The notes: generated from the sequence alone by a model not told the origin. A DNA stretch of 64,000 nt from Saccharothrix ecbatanensis (GCF_014205015.1 NZ_JACHMO010000001.1:6014001-6078000); one strand, 5' to 3'. Positions 8,653 through 17,687 are shown, counted from the first letter of the stretch. Numbers and translations: made by a program.

Positions 8653-10143
8653 TCAGATTGCCCCGAGCGCGCGGCGCAAGCGGCCGATCGAGCGACTTCG
8701 ACCGACCAGTTCCATGGATTCGTACAGCGGAGGCGAGACGGTACGGCCCGTCACGGCGACCCGCACCGGGGCGTACGCCTTGCGCGGTTTGAGGCCCAAT
8801 CCGTCCACAAGGGACACCTTCAGGGCCTCCTCGATCGTGGCGGCAGTCCACTCCGGAAGGGATTCCAGGGCGCTGATGCTCGCCTCCAGCACCGGCCTGG
8901 CGTCCTCGCCGAGCGCCTTGGCCGCCGAGTCCGGCTCCGGCGTGAAGTCCTCGTCCGGGACGAACAGGAACCTGACCATTCCGGACGCTTCGGACAGCAC
9001 GACCAGCCGCTCCTGCACGAGCGGGGCGACGCCCGCGAGCAGGGCCACCTGCTCCTCGGTCGGCTCGGGCGGCAGCACCTCGTCCTTGATCAGGTACGGC
9101 AGCACGCGGCTGACGAAGTCCTCGACGGGCAGCGCGCGCAGGTGCGTGGCGTTGATCGCCTCGGCCTTCTTCAGGTCGAAGCGGGCCGGGTTGGCGCTCA
9201 CCTTGGCCAGGTCGAACGCCTCGACCAGCTCCTCGACCGAGAAGATGTCGCGGTCGTCCGCGATGGACCAGCCCAGCAGCGCCAGGTAGTTCAGCAGTCC
9301 CTCGGGGACGAAACCGCGGTCCCGGTACAGGAACAGGTTGGACTGCGGGTCACGCTTGGAGAGCTTCTTGTTGCCCTCGCCCATGACGTACGGCAGGTGC
9401 CCGAACTCGGGCGTGAACGACGTGACACCGATTCGCGTCAACGCCTGGTACAGCGCGATCTGGCGCGGCGTCGACGGCAGCAGGTCCTCACCGCGCAGCA
9501 CGTGCGTGATGCCCATGAGGGCGTCGTCCACCGGGTTCACGAACGGGTACAGCGGGTCGCCGTTGGCGCGCACCATCACCGGGTCGGGCGTGCTGCCCGC
9601 CTTGAACGTGATCTCGCCGCGCACCAGGTCGACCCACGTGATGTCCTCGTCGGGCATCTTCAGCCGCAGCACGGGTTCGCGGCCTGCGGCGCGGAACGCG
9701 GCCTTCTGCTCGTCGGTCAGCCCGCGGTCGTGGCCGTCGTAGCCGAGCTTCGGGTCCTGCCCGGCGGCCTTGCGACGGGCGTCGATCTCCTCGGCGTTGG
9801 AGAACGACTCGTACAGCTCCCCCGCCTCGAACAGGCGCTTCGCGATGTCCTCGTAGAGGTCGCGGCGCTGGCTCTGCCGGTACGGCGCGTGCGGGCCACC
9901 GACCTCGGGACCCTCGTCCCAGTCCAGGCCGAGCCACCGCATGGCTTCCAGCAGCGAGAGGTACGACTCCTCGGAGTCGCGGGCCGCGTCGGTGTCCTCG
10001 ATCCGGAACACCACGGCGCCGCCGGTGTGGCGGGCGTACGCCCAGTTGAACAGGGCGGTGCGGATGAGCCCGACGTGGGGCGTGCCGGTCGGCGACGGGC
10101 AGAACCGGACGCGGACCTCTGATTTTGCAGCTGATGCGCTCAT
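8653..10143 (-). CDS. gltX: glutamyl-tRNA synthetase
   Basis: Class I aminoacyl-tRNA synthetase that charges tRNA-Glu and, in bacteria with an indirect pathway, also tRNA-Gln. The HIGH-type motif is [11 protein letters not shown] at about residues 16-26, and the KMSKS-type motif is KKLSKRD. The 496-residue length is typical. The ATG at 10143 begins [18 protein letters not shown]. The two tRNAs lie downstream, and the GatCAB amidotransferase that finishes Gln-tRNA formation is encoded at 43-47 kb. Confidence 0.97.
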   Translation of the reverse strand: MSASAAKSEVRVRFCPSPTGTPHVGLIRTALFNWAYARHTGGAVVFRIEDTDAARDSEESYLSLLEAMRWLGLDWDEGPEVGGPHAPYRQSQRRDLYEDIAKRLFEAGELYESFSNAEEIDARRKAAGQDPKLGYDGHDRGLTDEQKAAFRAAGREPVLRLKMPDEDITWVDLVRGEITFKAGSTPDPVMVRANGDPLYPFVNPVDDALMGITHVLRGEDLLPSTPRQIALYQALTRIGVTSFTPEFGHLPYVMGEGNKKLSKRDPQSNLFLYRDRGFVPEGLLNYLALLGWSIADDRDIFSVEELVEAFDLAKVSANPARFDLKKAEAINATHLRALPVEDFVSRVLPYLIKDEVLPPEPTEEQVALLAGVAPLVQERLVVLSEASGMVRFLFVPDEDFTPEPDSAAKALGEDARPVLEASISALESLPEWTAATIEEALKVSLVDGLGLKPRKAYAPVRVAVTGRTVSPPLYESMELVGRSRSIGRLRRALGAI

Positions 10144-10233
10144 GACCCGATCAGACTATCCGGCTTGACCGAGCCGGTATCGAGGAGCATCCTGAACTTA
10201 TTCAACTGGTGTTGAAAAGAGGGGTGGTTGATC

Positions 10234-11481
10234 ATGGAGACGACTGGAGTCGTGGTCGTCGGCGGCGGCCCGGCGGGCATGGTGGCCGGGTTGCTGCTGG
10301 CCAGGGCAGGTGTCGAGGTGACGGTGCTGGAGAAGCACGGCGACTTCCTGCGCGACTTCCGCGGCGACACGGTGCACGCGTCCACGCTGACGCTGCTGGA
10401 CGAGCTGGGCCTCGGGCCGTCGTTCAGCGAGGTGCCGCACCAGCTGGTGGACCGCATGCAGGTGCTGCTGGACAGCGGCCCGCAGACGATGGCCGACCTG
10501 TCCCGGCTGCCCGGACCGCACAAGCACATCGCGTTCGTGCCGCAGTGGGACTTCCTCGACCTGCTCGCCGACGCGGGCAAGCGTGAACCGACCTTCACGT
10601 TGCGGATGAACACCGAGTTCACCGGCCTGGTCCGGAAGAACGGCAAGGTGACGGGCGTCCGCTACCGCACCGCGGGCGGCGAGACCGGCGAGCTGGCCTC
10701 GGACCTGGTGATCGCGGCCGACGGGCGGAGCTCGCCGGTGCGCGAGCAGGCCGGGCTGCCGGTGCACGAGTTCGGCGCGCCGATGGACGTCTGGTGGTTC
10801 CGGGTGCCGCGCAACCCCGACGAGCCCAGCGGCGGCACCGGCCGCTTCAGCCGTGGTCAGGGGCTGGTGCTCATCAACCGCGGCGACTACTTCCAGTGCG
10901 CGTACCTGATCCGCAAGGGCACCGACCGGCAGCTGCGGGCGGAGGGCATCGAGGCGTTCCGGCAGCGCATGGCGGACCTCGTGCCGTGGCTGGCGGAACG
11001 GATGGAGACCGTCGAGTCGCTGGACGACGTGAAGCTGCTGGACGTGAAACTCGACCGGTTGCGGCGCTGGCACGGCGACGGTGTGCTGTGCATCGGTGAC
11101 GCGGCGCACGCCATGTCGCCGATCGGCGGGGTGGGCATCAACCTGGCAGTGCAGGACGCGGTGGCCGCCGCGACGATCGTGGCCGCGCCGCTGCGGCGGG
11201 GTGAGCTGAGCCCGAAGGTGCTGGCGAAGGTCCGGCGGCGGCGGTGGTTCCCGACCGCGGCGACGCAGGCGTTCCAGCGGCGGATCCAGGACTCGTTCCT
11301 GAAGCCGACGCTGACGGGCACGTCGACCATCGCGCAGGGCAAGGTGCCGTCGGTGATCCGGCTGATCCGGCGGTTCCCGCGGCTCCAGGTGGTGCCCGGC
11401 TACCTGGTGGCGATCGGGCTGCGGCCCGAGCACGCGCCGGCGTTCGCCCGGCGCGCGCCCGAACGCATCGAGCGGAGCTGA
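10234..11481 (+). CDS. FAD-dependent hydroxylase/oxidoreductase (aromatic hydroxylase family)
   Basis: Flavoprotein monooxygenase-fold enzyme of about 415 residues. The N-terminal Rossmann fingerprint is VVVVGGGPAGMVAG. The DG motif lies in IAADGRSSPVREQ, and the third FAD motif is CIGDAAHAMSPIGGVGIN. The family hydroxylates aromatic or polyketide substrates, or oxidises similar compounds; the substrate is not evident. The ATG at 10234 is chosen over the TTG at 10228 because an AGAGGGG element lies about 8 nt upstream. It is not part of the conserved mycobacterial gene order and is convergent with the FAH-fold gene. Confidence 0.85.
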   Translation: METTGVVVVGGGPAGMVAGLLLARAGVEVTVLEKHGDFLRDFRGDTVHASTLTLLDELGLGPSFSEVPHQLVDRMQVLLDSGPQTMADLSRLPGPHKHIAFVPQWDFLDLLADAGKREPTFTLRMNTEFTGLVRKNGKVTGVRYRTAGGETGELASDLVIAADGRSSPVREQAGLPVHEFGAPMDVWWFRVPRNPDEPSGGTGRFSRGQGLVLINRGDYFQCAYLIRKGTDRQLRAEGIEAFRQRMADLVPWLAERMETVESLDDVKLLDVKLDRLRRWHGDGVLCIGDAAHAMSPIGGVGINLAVQDAVAAATIVAAPLRRGELSPKVLAKVRRRRWFPTAATQAFQRRIQDSFLKPTLTGTSTIAQGKVPSVIRLIRRFPRLQVVPGYLVAIGLRPEHAPAFARRAPERIERS

Positions 11482-11530
11482 AACCCCCGGAGCTGAAACC
11501 CTCGGAGCTGAAACCCTCGGAGCCGGAGCC
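11473..11530. repeat. 15-bp tandem array across a convergent gap
   Basis: Three units CGGAGCTGAAACCCY (11473-11487, 11488-11502, 11503-11517) plus a partial fourth. They run from the last codons and TGA of the flavoprotein gene right up to the FAH-fold gene stop at 11531. Each copy repeats the AGC-TGA end of the gene, so the array looks like tandem duplication of the stop-codon region. Confidence 0.85.
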
Positions 11531-12301
11531 TCAGCGCTTCGAGACCGGGTTGGTCAACGTGCCCAGACCTTCGACGGTCACCGAGACGGTCTGCCCCGGC
11601 GCCAGCGGACCGACGCCGGCGGGCGTGCCGGTGAGGATCACGTCCAAGGGGCGCAGGGTCATCACCGCGGAGATGTACTCGATCAGCTCCGGGATGTCGT
11701 GCAGCAGCAGCGAGGTCCGCGAGTCCTGCTTGACCTCGCCGTCCACCGCGGTGCGGATGGCCACGTCGGACGGGTCGAACTCGGTCTCCACCCACGGCCC
11801 GAGCGGGCAGAACGTGTCGAAGCCCTTGGCCCGCGTCCACTGGCCGTCGGCCTTCTGGAGGTCGCGCGCGGTGACGTCGTTGGCGATCGTGTAGCCGAGG
11901 ATCGACTGGCGGGCGCGCGAGGCGGGGATGTCCCGGCCGCCCATGCCGATGACCACCGCGAGTTCGCCCTCGAAGTCGACCCGCTCGGACACCGCGGGCA
12001 GCTTGATGTCGACGTTCGGCCCGATCACGGTGGTGTTGGGCTTGAGGAACATCAACGGGTTGTCCGGCACCTCGTTGCCCAGTTCGGCGGCGTGCTCGGC
12101 GTAGTTGCGGCCGATCGCCACGATCTTGGGCGGCAGGAACGGGGCCAGCAGGCGGACGTCGGCCAGCGGCCAGCGGCGACCGGTGAACGTGGGGTTGGCG
12201 AAGGGGTCGTCGGCGATCTCGACCGCGGTCAGGTCGTCGCCTTCGCCCTCGATCGCGGCGAAGGCGAGGCCGTCGGGCTGGGCGATACGGGCAATGCGCA
12301 C
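11531..12301 (-). CDS. fumarylacetoacetate hydrolase-fold protein
   Basis: FAH-family hydrolase/isomerase of 256 residues, syntenic with Rv2993c next to gltX in M. tuberculosis. The C-terminal FAH domain has the metal-binding and catalytic signatures IGRNYAEHAAELG, FEGELAVVIG, GYTIANDVTARDLQ and LTGTPAGVG. Members act on fumarylpyruvate, acylpyruvates, oxaloacetate (decarboxylation) or homoprotocatechuate intermediates; the precise substrate cannot be read from the sequence. The GTG at 12301 (VRIARIAQPDG) is preferred because AGGG lies 8 nt upstream. A GTG at 12310 is possible but lacks a ribosome binding site. Confidence 0.88.
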   Translation of the reverse strand: MRIARIAQPDGLAFAAIEGEGDDLTAVEIADDPFANPTFTGRRWPLADVRLLAPFLPPKIVAIGRNYAEHAAELGNEVPDNPLMFLKPNTTVIGPNVDIKLPAVSERVDFEGELAVVIGMGGRDIPASRARQSILGYTIANDVTARDLQKADGQWTRAKGFDTFCPLGPWVETEFDPSDVAIRTAVDGEVKQDSRTSLLLHDIPELIEYISAVMTLRPLDVILTGTPAGVGPLAPGQTVSVTVEGLGTLTNPVSKR

Positions 12302-12358
12302 GGAGATCACCCTAACCGGCGGCTTGAAACCGCACCGTTCGTCCCTAGCGTCGAAGGG

Positions 12359-12973
12359 ATGCGAACCCTGCTGATCGTCCTCACCCTGCTGGTCGCCACG
12401 GCGACCCCCGCTTCGGCGGCGACCCCGCTGGAAGCCGGCACCATCCTCACCACGTCCACCGGCATGCGCTGCGCGAACGGCTTCAACGTGCACGGCCACC
12501 TGCTGGTCTCGCCGTCGTGCGGCCCCGTCGGCACGACCGTCCGCGGGCCTGGCGGCGTCGAGATCGGGCCCATCATCGCGGTCCGGTCGACCTACGCCGT
12601 CGTCCGGATCACCAACCCCTACGCCTGGATCCAGCGGCCCACCGTCGCCGGGTACAACCAGGCCATCACCGGTTCGTTCGAGACGCCCGTCGGCGGGCAG
12701 GTCTGCACGGTGGGCCGCACCACCGGCTGGCGGTGCGGCACCGTGGTGGCCAAGAACGTCACCGTCTCCTACCCGACCGGCACGGTCTACGGGCTGACAC
12801 GGACGAGCCTGTGCATCGAACCCGGTGACCAGTGGTCGCCCGTCTTCACCGGCACCCAGGCGCAGGGCCACGTGCTGGGCGCCACCGGCAACTGCTCCAG
12901 CGGCGCATCGTCCTTCTTCTACCCGATCAACCGGATCCTGTCCGCGGAGGGGTTCAGGCTTGTGACGGGCTGA
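12359..12973 (+). CDS. secreted streptogrisin-fold protein lacking the catalytic triad
   Basis: 204-residue exported protein. The signal peptide MRTLLIVLTLLVATATPASA is followed by a chymotrypsin-fold (S1E, streptogrisin/alpha-lytic) domain. The family landmarks CTVGRTTGWRCGTV, GTVYGLTRTSLCIEPGD and the C-terminal GNCSSG and FRLVTG are well kept. However, the three catalytic positions are replaced: the usual LTAGHC segment reads LLVSPSCG (no His), the DYAxV segment reads TYAVV (no Asp), and GDSGGP reads GDQWSP (no Ser). It is therefore predicted to be proteolytically inactive, perhaps a binding protein or inhibitor decoy. The ATG at 12359 has GAAGGG directly upstream. Its 3' end overlaps cimA by 20 bp tail to tail. 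Confidence 0.85.
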   Translation: MRTLLIVLTLLVATATPASAATPLEAGTILTTSTGMRCANGFNVHGHLLVSPSCGPVGTTVRGPGGVEIGPIIAVRSTYAVVRITNPYAWIQRPTVAGYNQAITGSFETPVGGQVCTVGRTTGWRCGTVVAKNVTVSYPTGTVYGLTRTSLCIEPGDQWSPVFTGTQAQGHVLGATGNCSSGASSFFYPINRILSAEGFRLVTG

Positions 12974-14549
12974 TCCGGGACGCCTTGTGCACCAGCGCGT
13001 CGCACAGGGCGAGCCAGGTGGCCTCGACGATGTTCCCGTGCACGCCGACGGTGGTCCACTCGCGCTCGCCGTCGGTGGACTCCACCAGCACGCGGGTGAC
13101 GGCGTCGGTGCCGTGCTGATCCGTGAGGATGCGGACCTTGTAGTCGTTCAGCTCCACCGCGTCCAGCCAGGACAGGTGGGGCAGCAACGCCTTCCGCAAC
13201 GCGGCGTCCAGCGCGTGCACCGGGCCGTTGCCCTCGGCGGTGGCGATGACCCGTTCACCGGCCACGTGCACCTTCACCGTGGCCTCGGACACGATGACGC
13301 CGTCCTGGTTGTGGTCGAGCACGACGCGGTACGACTCCAACACGAACGGTGGCGTGTCCAGCTCGGACAGCTCGTTCTTGATGAGCAGTTCGAGGGAGGC
13401 GTCGGCGGCCTCGAACGACCAGCCGACGGACTCCAGCTCCTTCACCTTGCGCACCACGTTGGTGAGCGCTTCCGGCCGGCGGGTCAGGTCGATCCCGAAC
13501 TCACGTCCCTTGAGTTCGAGACTGGCCCGACCCGCCATCTCGGTGACCAGCACCCGCATGTCGTTGCCGACGGTGTCCGGATCGATGTGGTTGTACAGCT
13601 CCGGATCCACTTTGATCGCGCTCGCGTGCAGCCCCGCCTTGTGGGCGAAAGCCGACGACCCGACGTACGCCTGGTGGGTTTCGGGTGCGATGTTCGCGAT
13701 TTCGGCCAACGCATGGGAGACCCGGGTGAGCTCGACCAGCGATTCGTGCGGTAGCACCTGAAGGCCGAGTTTGGTCACGAGGTTCCCGACGACGGCGAAG
13801 AGGTCGGCGTTGCCGGCCCGCTCGCCGTAACCGTTCGCGGTGCACTGGACGTGGGTCGCCCCCGCCTGCACCGCGGCGATGGTGTTGGCCACCGCGCAGG
13901 ACGTGTCGTCCTGGCAGTGGATGCCGACGCGGAAGCCCGTGCGGGCGATCACGTCGGCGACGGTCTCGGCCAGGCCCAGGGGCAGCTGGCCGCCGTTGGT
14001 GTCGCACAGCACGACGACGTCCGCGCCACCCTCCACAGCGGACTCCAGCACGCGCAGCGACGTGTCCGGGTCGAAGGCGAAGCCGTCGAAGAAGTGCTCG
14101 GCGTCGAGGAAGACCCGGCGGCCCTCGTCCACCAGGTAGCGGACGGTGTCGCGGACCATGGCGCAGTTCTCCGCGACGTCCGTGCGCAGCGCCCGTTCGA
14201 TGTGCCGGCGGTCCGATTTGGCGACCAGCGTCACGACCGGCGTCCGGGCCTCCAGCAGGGCCCTGACCTGCGCGTCCTCCTCCACTTTGACGCCCGCCTT
14301 GCGGGTCGAGCCGAACGCGACGAGCTGCGCGTTCTTGAGCGTGAGCTCCCCTGCGGCGGCACGGGCGAAGAACTCCGTGTCCTTCGGCATGGCGCCCGGC
14401 CAGCCACCTTCGATGAACCCCACGCCCAGCGAGTCGAGCAGGCGGGCAACGGCCAGCTTGTCGTTGACCGAGTAGGAGATGCCCTCGCGCTGGGCGCCGT
14501 CCCGCAGGGTCGTGTCGAAGAGGTGGAATGAATCGCCGAGGGGGGTCAC
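12954..14549 (-). CDS. cimA: (R)-citramalate synthase
   Basis: 531-residue enzyme of the isopropylmalate/citramalate synthase family. It condenses pyruvate and acetyl-CoA to citramalate, a threonine-independent route to 2-oxobutyrate and isoleucine. The TIM-barrel domain opens HLFDTTLRDGAQREG and contains GIHCQDDTSCAVAN, as in CimA/LeuA. The C-terminal regulatory domain (about 410-531) ends the protein. CimA rather than LeuA is called from length and the characteristic FIEGGWPGAMPKD. The GTG at 14549 is chosen because AGGAG lies 7 nt upstream. An attenuator with a short leader peptide precedes it. Confidence 0.92.
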   Translation of the reverse strand: MTPLGDSFHLFDTTLRDGAQREGISYSVNDKLAVARLLDSLGVGFIEGGWPGAMPKDTEFFARAAAGELTLKNAQLVAFGSTRKAGVKVEEDAQVRALLEARTPVVTLVAKSDRRHIERALRTDVAENCAMVRDTVRYLVDEGRRVFLDAEHFFDGFAFDPDTSLRVLESAVEGGADVVVLCDTNGGQLPLGLAETVADVIARTGFRVGIHCQDDTSCAVANTIAAVQAGATHVQCTANGYGERAGNADLFAVVGNLVTKLGLQVLPHESLVELTRVSHALAEIANIAPETHQAYVGSSAFAHKAGLHASAIKVDPELYNHIDPDTVGNDMRVLVTEMAGRASLELKGREFGIDLTRRPEALTNVVRKVKELESVGWSFEAADASLELLIKNELSELDTPPFVLESYRVVLDHNQDGVIVSEATVKVHVAGERVIATAEGNGPVHALDAALRKALLPHLSWLDAVELNDYKVRILTDQHGTDAVTRVLVESTDGEREWTTVGVHGNIVEATWLALCDALVHKASRISPSQA

Positions 14550-14582
14550 GAAGGGGCTCCTAGAGATCTCGGAAAACAAAAA

Positions 14583-14607
14583 GACCCCCCGCAGGATGCG
14601 AGAGGTC
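14583..14607 (-). terminator. cimA leader attenuator terminator
   Basis: Hairpin GACCTCTCGCA-TCC-TGCGGGGGGTC (11 bp with two G-U pairs) followed by TTTTTGTTTT on the minus strand, between the leader peptide and cimA. A 10-bp stem (14608-14617 with 14638-14647) enclosing the leader stop codon abuts it directly, as expected for transcription attenuation. Confidence 0.8.
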
Positions 14608-14633
14608 AGCGCGTCGGTTGCTTCGAGGAAGCA

Positions 14634-14678
14634 CTAGCCGACGCGCTCAGCGATAATGAAGACGGTGTGGAGAGCCAC
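14634..14678 (-). CDS. cimA leader peptide
   Basis: Fourteen-codon frame GTG...TAG encoding MALHTVFIIAERVG, with adjacent Ile-Ile codons and extra Val/Leu/Phe codons. Its stop codon lies between the two arms of a perfect stem (14638-14647 with 14608-14617), and the rho-independent terminator follows. The layout is typical of a regulatory leader that senses isoleucine (and perhaps valine/leucine) supply for cimA. No Shine-Dalgarno is seen. A weak -10-like CACCAT 7 nt before the GTG suggests leaderless translation. The start codon is an inference. Confidence 0.72.
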   Translation of the reverse strand: MALHTVFIIAERVG

Positions 14679-14759
14679 GTCGCCGATGGTGCCACAACCC
14701 GCCCGACGAGACCAAGCCACGGACGGGTTGTCCCACATCCTGGGTGCAGCTAGCCGTCG

Positions 14760-15737
14760 CTACCCGGCGTTGTCGGCGAGGAACCTGGCGAACGCCTCGA
14801 TCGCGGCCGGGTTGCGCGGGCTTTCCACGAGTGCCGCGTACGGCAGCACGAAGAACCGCTTGTCCCTGATCGCGGCAACGTCCCGGAGCGGCTGGTAGGA
14901 CTCCAGGAACGCCCGCTTCTCGTCCGGTGTGGTCGCCTGGCCGTCCGCGTAGTCGTTGATCAGCACCACGTCCGGGTCGCGGGCGACGACGGCCTCCCAG
15001 CCGACCGTGGTCCAGCTGTCGTCCAGGTCGCCGAAGACGTTCTCGCCGCCGGCCTTGTCGATGATGTCCTGCGGCGCGCCGTTGCGTCCCGAGGTGAACG
15101 GCTGGTCGAGGCCGCTGTCGTAGAGGAACACCTTCGGGCGGTGCTCCTTGACCAGCTTCGCCGCGTCCGCGACCTGCTTGCGGTAGCCCGCGATCAGCTC
15201 CTCGGCCTTGGCCTCCACGCCGAAGATGCGGCCGAGGTTGCGGAGGTCGGTGTAGAGGGCTTCGAGCGGGGGCATGATGCCGCGCTGCGTGCCCACGCCG
15301 TTACGGCAGGCCTCGGTGAGCTGGTAGCTGGCGATGCCCATGTCCTTGAGCGCGTCCGGGGTGAAGCCGGTGCTCTCCGAGAAGCCGTAGTTCCAGCCGG
15401 CGAACACCATGTCGGCCCGCGCGCCCTGGACGAGTTCCTTGGTGATCTGCTCGCCGAGGTCCGGCACCCGTTCGAAGTCCGCTTTCCACGGTGACGACTC
15501 GACGTCGCTCGTCCGGCTGCCGCCGATCACGTAGCCCGCCATCCGGTCGCCCAGGCCGAGCGCGAACATGAGCTCGGTGATGCCGGTGTCGTTGGTGACC
15601 ACACGGGACGGCTTGGCGTAGGTGGCCTCCTGCCCGCAGTTCGTGACGGTGACGGTGTCGGTCGGCTCGGTGTGGGCGATCCGCGCACCGCAACCGGTCG
15701 TGAGCAGGACCAGGGTGAACGCGACGAGCCTCTTCAC
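14760..15737 (-). CDS. btuF: ABC transporter substrate-binding lipoprotein (BtuF-type)
   Basis: 325-residue periplasmic-binding-protein lipoprotein. The lipobox is LVLLTTGC with Cys at residue 16, followed by two lobes of the FecB/BtuF fold (SRVVTNDTGITELMFALG; DVVLINDY; IRDKRFFVLPYA). It captures the ligand outside the membrane for the BtuCD-type permease. The family alone cannot separate siderophores from corrinoids. Vitamin B12 is favoured because the operon begins with a cobalamin riboswitch. Its GTG start overlaps the ATPase stop by 4 nt. Confidence 0.85.
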   Translation of the reverse strand: MKRLVAFTLVLLTTGCGARIAHTEPTDTVTVTNCGQEATYAKPSRVVTNDTGITELMFALGLGDRMAGYVIGGSRTSDVESSPWKADFERVPDLGEQITKELVQGARADMVFAGWNYGFSESTGFTPDALKDMGIASYQLTEACRNGVGTQRGIMPPLEALYTDLRNLGRIFGVEAKAEELIAGYRKQVADAAKLVKEHRPKVFLYDSGLDQPFTSGRNGAPQDIIDKAGGENVFGDLDDSWTTVGWEAVVARDPDVVLINDYADGQATTPDEKRAFLESYQPLRDVAAIRDKRFFVLPYAALVESPRNPAAIEAFARFLADNAG

Positions 15738-16486
15738 GGGTGGGTCTCCCTGTGTTCGAACAGCAGTTGCGGCACGCCGCTGGTGGGGTGGCGCACGACG
15801 TGCGCGCGGACGTGGAAGACCTCTTGGAGGACTTCCGGGGTGAGCACTTCCGCCGGTTTGCCGCTGCGCACCACCCGGCCGTGGTCGAGGACGTGCAGGC
15901 GGTCGCAGTAGGCGGCGGCGAGGTTGAGGTCGTGCAGGACGGCCAGGACGGTGACGCCGAGCCCGCGGACGACGTCGAGGACGGCCAGTTGGTGGCTGAT
16001 GTCGAGGTGGTTGGTGGGTTCGTCCAGGACGAGGACCTTCGGCTGCTGGGCGAGGGCCCGTGCGATGAGGACGCGTTGGCGTTCGCCGCCGGAGAGGGTG
16101 AGGAAGCTGCGGTCGGCGAGGTGCGCGGCGTCCACTCGGGACAGTGCGTCGGCTTGGATCTCCTCGTCCTGGCGCGGGGTGGCGCGGTGCGGGAGGCGGC
16201 CCATCGCGACCACCTCGGCGACGGTGAAGTCGAACTCGACGTGGCTGTCCTGGGTGAGCGCGGCCAGGTCCTTCGCGGTGTCACGGATCTTGGCGGTGGT
16301 GATGTCCGTGCCGTCCAGGCGGATCACTCCCCCGGACGGTTTCAGCGCCCGGTAGACGCAGCGGAGGGTGGTGGACTTGCCGCTGCCGTTGGGGCCGACG
16401 ATGCCGTGCACCTCGCCTGCTCCGGCGTGCAGGTCGACGCCGTGGAGGATGCGGTCGACGGTGACGTGGTCGAGTCGGACGTCCAT
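15734..16486 (-). CDS. btuD: ABC transporter ATP-binding protein (BtuD-type)
   Basis: 250-residue ABC ATPase that powers the importer from the cytoplasmic side. Walker A is GPNGSGKST (about residues 30-38). The signature is LSGGERQR, Walker B is VLVLDEPTNHLD, and the H-loop is LHDLNLA. All motifs are intact. The ATG at 16486 overlaps the permease stop (TGATG), and its stop overlaps the binding-protein start, so the three genes form a tightly coupled operon. Confidence 0.93.
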   Translation of the reverse strand: MDVRLDHVTVDRILHGVDLHAGAGEVHGIVGPNGSGKSTTLRCVYRALKPSGGVIRLDGTDITTAKIRDTAKDLAALTQDSHVEFDFTVAEVVAMGRLPHRATPRQDEEIQADALSRVDAAHLADRSFLTLSGGERQRVLIARALAQQPKVLVLDEPTNHLDISHQLAVLDVVRGLGVTVLAVLHDLNLAAAYCDRLHVLDHGRVVRSGKPAEVLTPEVLQEVFHVRAHVVRHPTSGVPQLLFEHRETHP

Positions 16487-17583
16487 CAGCGACCGCCGAA
16501 CACGTAGCCGCGGCGGCGCATCAGCAGGATGAAGCACGGCACGCCGAGTGCGGCCGTGATGACGCCGAGGGGCAGTTCTTCGGGTGCGGCGAGCAGGCGT
16601 GCGGCGACGTCCACCCAGATGAGGAAGCACGCTCCGGCCAACGGCGCCACGGCGAGCACCTTGCGGTGGTCCGCGCCCACGATCAGTCGGACCAGGTGCG
16701 GGAGCATCAGGCCGACGAAGCCGACCGCGCCGCTGACCGCCACGAGGACACCCGTCATGGCGGCGGTGACGAGGAAGAGTTCCTGGCGGGTGCGGGAGAC
16801 GTCGATGCCGAGGGTGGTGGCGGTTTCGTCGCCCATGGAGAGCGCGTTGAGGTGCTTGGCGCGGGTTCGCAGGTAGACGATGCCCGCGCCGACGACCGCC
16901 GCCGCGATCGGCAGGGACGCCCACGTGACGCCGCCCAGGCTGCCGAGGAGCCAGAACATCGCGGCCCGTGCGGCCTCTCCTCGTGGCGATTGGAAGACCA
17001 GGAGCATGGCGATGGCGGAGAATCCGTAGGCCATGGCGGTGCCGGTGAGGACGAGGCGCAGCGAGGTGAGGTTGCGGCCGGCGACCAGGTAGACGATCGC
17101 CATCGCGGCCAGTGCGGCGAGGAACGCGGCCGTGGAGAGGGCGTAGATGCCGAGGGAGGCGAACAGGCCGGTGGTCGCCACCGCGGTGGCTCCGACGCTC
17201 GCGCCGGAGGAGATGCCGAGGACGTACGGGTCGGCGAGGGCGTTGCGGACCATGGCCTGGATCGCTACGCCGACCACCGAGAGGCCCGCGCCGACGACGG
17301 CCGCGAGGAGGACGCGTGGGAGTCGGATGTCCCAGACGATCCGGTAGGGGCCTGCTTCGGCGGCGTCGATCGTTCCGCCGGTGAGGGCGGCTTGGAGGAA
17401 GCGGAGGACGTCGCCGAACGGGATGCCCACCGGACCCAGCGCGACACCGCAGACGATCGAGCCGGCGAGGACCGCGGCGAGTGCCAGGCACAGGGCCGCG
17501 GTGGACGGGCGGCGTGGTGCGGTGGGCTCAGTCGTGGGCTCAGTCGTGGGCTCAGTCGTGGGCCGACTGCTGGTGGAGGTCAC
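16486..17583 (-). CDS. btuC: ABC transporter permease (BtuC/FecCD family)
   Basis: FecCD-type permease of 365 residues from the chosen GTG at 17583 (AAGG element about 7 nt upstream). A hydrophilic N-terminus carries three TTEP repeats made by a 12-bp DNA repeat (17521-17566). About nine to ten hydrophobic helices follow, with family motifs DIRLPRVLLAAVVGAGLSV and GAVGFVGLMLPHLVR. It forms the membrane channel of the B12 (or siderophore) importer. The cobalamin aptamer about 100 nt upstream supports corrinoid uptake. Confidence 0.9.
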   Translation of the reverse strand: MTSTSSRPTTEPTTEPTTEPTAPRRPSTAALCLALAAVLAGSIVCGVALGPVGIPFGDVLRFLQAALTGGTIDAAEAGPYRIVWDIRLPRVLLAAVVGAGLSVVGVAIQAMVRNALADPYVLGISSGASVGATAVATTGLFASLGIYALSTAAFLAALAAMAIVYLVAGRNLTSLRLVLTGTAMAYGFSAIAMLLVFQSPRGEAARAAMFWLLGSLGGVTWASLPIAAAVVGAGIVYLRTRAKHLNALSMGDETATTLGIDVSRTRQELFLVTAAMTGVLVAVSGAVGFVGLMLPHLVRLIVGADHRKVLAVAPLAGACFLIWVDVAARLLAAPEELPLGVITAALGVPCFILLMRRRGYVFGGR

Positions 17584-17687
17584 CGGTCGCCTTTCGGCCA
17601 GGTGGCCTCTGACCGGCCGCCCGACGCCGCTCGTGGCAGGCCGGCGCACCCGTCCCGCGGACCACGGCAGGAATGGAGCTTCTTCCC

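Noticed and set aside
10234..11481. Start of a secondary-metabolite cluster
   Set aside because: The flavoprotein is alone; flanking genes are gltX and an FAH-fold gene of the conserved core order.
14583..14678. T-box or leucine riboswitch upstream of cimA
   Set aside because: No T-box consensus or specifier loop is visible; the short Ile-containing frame plus terminator explains the region.
15734..17491. Minus-strand frame fusing permease and ATPase regions in another register
   Set aside because: The Arg/Pro-rich part is the wrong frame of btuC; only the C-terminal part is the real ATPase, which has its own ATG at 16486.
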